Part shown: positions 6,180-6,429 of the stretch, in pieces
How positions within the stretch are numbered: position 1 is the stretch's first letter
Layout: each line of letters starts with the position of its first letter
Source of the DNA: Chloroflexota bacterium
GTDB taxonomy: Bacteria; Chloroflexota; Chloroflexia; Thermomicrobiales; UBA6265
DNA length: 6,429 nucleotides
Reading direction: 5' to 3'
Assembly: GCA_023392645.1 (NCBI GenBank)
Contig: JAEVYR010000145.1
Coordinates: 1 to 6,429 of the forward strand
Notes under the pieces: model-generated
Databases searched by the model: none
What the model saw: only the letters and a program-made list of their open reading frames with translations
What the model was told of the DNA's origin: nothing
Made by a program: the position numbers and the translations under genes

Positions 6180-6200
6180 GACGAACGCTGCATGTTCGTC
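6180..6200. repeat. Inverted repeat GACGAAC-N7-GTTCGTC, candidate operator
   Basis: Two perfect 7-bp arms separated by 7 nt lie about 105 bp upstream of the SGNH hydrolase start, downstream of a weak minus-strand promoter-like pair. Arm centres are 14 bp apart. The half-site CGAAC/GTTCG recalls the Gram-positive LexA box, but that box has a 4-nt spacer, so it is not called as one. The alternative is an RNA stem-loop in a long leader. Confidence 0.45.
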
Positions 6201-6237
6201 CAGCGGGCGCGCTCGCCGGCAGCTCCATTCGCCGATG

Positions 6238-6267
6238 AGTGTCGCCAGCACCGTACGATGCCGTCAA
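6238..6267 (-). promoter_or_regulatory. Weak candidate promoter for the four-gene operon
   Basis: On the minus strand TTGACG (6267-6262, 5/6 match to the -35 consensus) is followed after 18 bp by GACACT (6243-6238, weak -10 keeping A2 and final T). It would give a leader of about 155 nt containing both inverted repeats. No better pair was found in the spacer. Confidence 0.25.
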
Positions 6268-6281
6268 TAGCGCCGGGTGTT

Positions 6282-6310
6282 TGGACAGCGCCCCGGATTG
6301 CCGGTAGGCT
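6282..6310 (+). promoter_or_regulatory. Candidate rightward promoter TGGACA-N17-TAGGCT
   Basis: TGGACA (5/6 match to TTGACA) lies 17 bp before TAGGCT, a -10 form common in high-GC bacteria (TAnnnT). It points away from the operon, toward the right edge. The only nearby plus-strand start is ATG at 6420, about 100 nt downstream, with just three codons inside the window. It suggests, but does not prove, a divergent gene beyond the edge. Confidence 0.35.
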
Positions 6311-6429
6311 TGACCGTAACGTCGCCCGCCCGCGGTTCTCGACGTCGATTTTCACCCGCCGCGCCCCTGGCCGGGGCGTCATCTCGTCCGGCGTCCCGCG
6401 CCCGGCGGGCCCGCTGCCCATGTCCAACC

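Larger units (their letters stand above)
6076..6429. other. Upstream non-coding region of the operon, up to the window edge
   Basis: No frame in these 354 bp reads like a protein. The long minus-strand frame running from 6427 into the SGNH gene has low-complexity, Arg-rich composition and is a shadow. The region holds the operon leader, two inverted repeats, opposing promoter-like pairs and two GC hairpins near the right end (CGCCCC-TGGCC-GGGGCG at 6362-6378, and CCCGC-GCCCG-GCGGG at 6395-6409), neither with a T run. A plus-strand ATG at 6420 could begin a gene off the edge, but its ribosome site is poor. Confidence 0.55.

Noticed and set aside
6180..6200. LexA (SOS) box reading of the inverted repeat
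   Set aside because: The Gram-positive box has CGAAC-N4-GTTCG; here the spacer is 7 nt. No DNA-repair gene is adjacent, so the specific call is not supported.
6362..6378. Rho-independent terminator CGCCCC-TGGCC-GGGGCG
   Set aside because: The stem is real but no T run follows on either strand, and such GC stems are common by chance at this composition.
5864..6427. 187-codon minus-strand frame reaching from the right edge into the SGNH gene
   Set aside because: It overlaps the SGNH gene in another frame, is Arg-rich without motifs, and ignores the strong ribosome site and ATG at 6075.

Overview
The window is a high-GC (roughly two-thirds G+C) bacterial chromosomal segment. All five confident genes lie on the minus strand, so the story reads from right to left. 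The sequence style suggests Chloroflexota, perhaps Thermomicrobia/Sphaerobacter-like, with Actinobacteria as the alternative. The reasons are GC-rich codons, GTG and TTG starts, AGGAG/GAGGAG ribosome binding sites, and a transketolase with an acidic Ala/Gly-rich tail. This taxonomic call is inference from protein style only. No RNA genes, CRISPR arrays, insertion sequences, integrases or phage genes are visible.

Layout, right to left. Positions 6076-6429 have no supported gene. They hold a 7+7 bp inverted repeat, two weak divergent promoter-like pairs and a small hairpin just before the first gene. Then comes a tight four-gene, operon-like run: an SGNH/GDSL-family esterase (5443-6075); a 585-residue protein whose C-terminal third looks like an AMP nucleosidase/nucleoside phosphorylase (NP-I) domain and whose large N-terminal part I do not recognise (3664-5421); a hotdog-fold 4HBT-type acyl-CoA thioesterase (3108-3596); and a RimJ/RimL-type GNAT acetyltransferase (2431-3111). 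The gaps are 21 nt, then 67 nt that a 24-codon minicistron bridges with ATGA overlaps at both ends, then a 4-nt GTGA overlap. After a 265-bp spacer with palindromic elements comes a complete transketolase gene (27-2165), which probably starts at TTG.

Functionally, transketolase is central carbon metabolism (non-oxidative pentose phosphate pathway or Calvin-type sugar rearrangement). The four upstream genes have chemistries of ester hydrolysis, possible N-glycosidic bond cleavage, thioester hydrolysis and N/O-acetylation. They may be a small co-expressed salvage or detoxification set, but no substrate can be read from the sequence. The most interesting items are the NP-I-like protein with its uncharacterised N-terminal region, and the hairpin-plus-minicistron arrangement at the thioesterase start.
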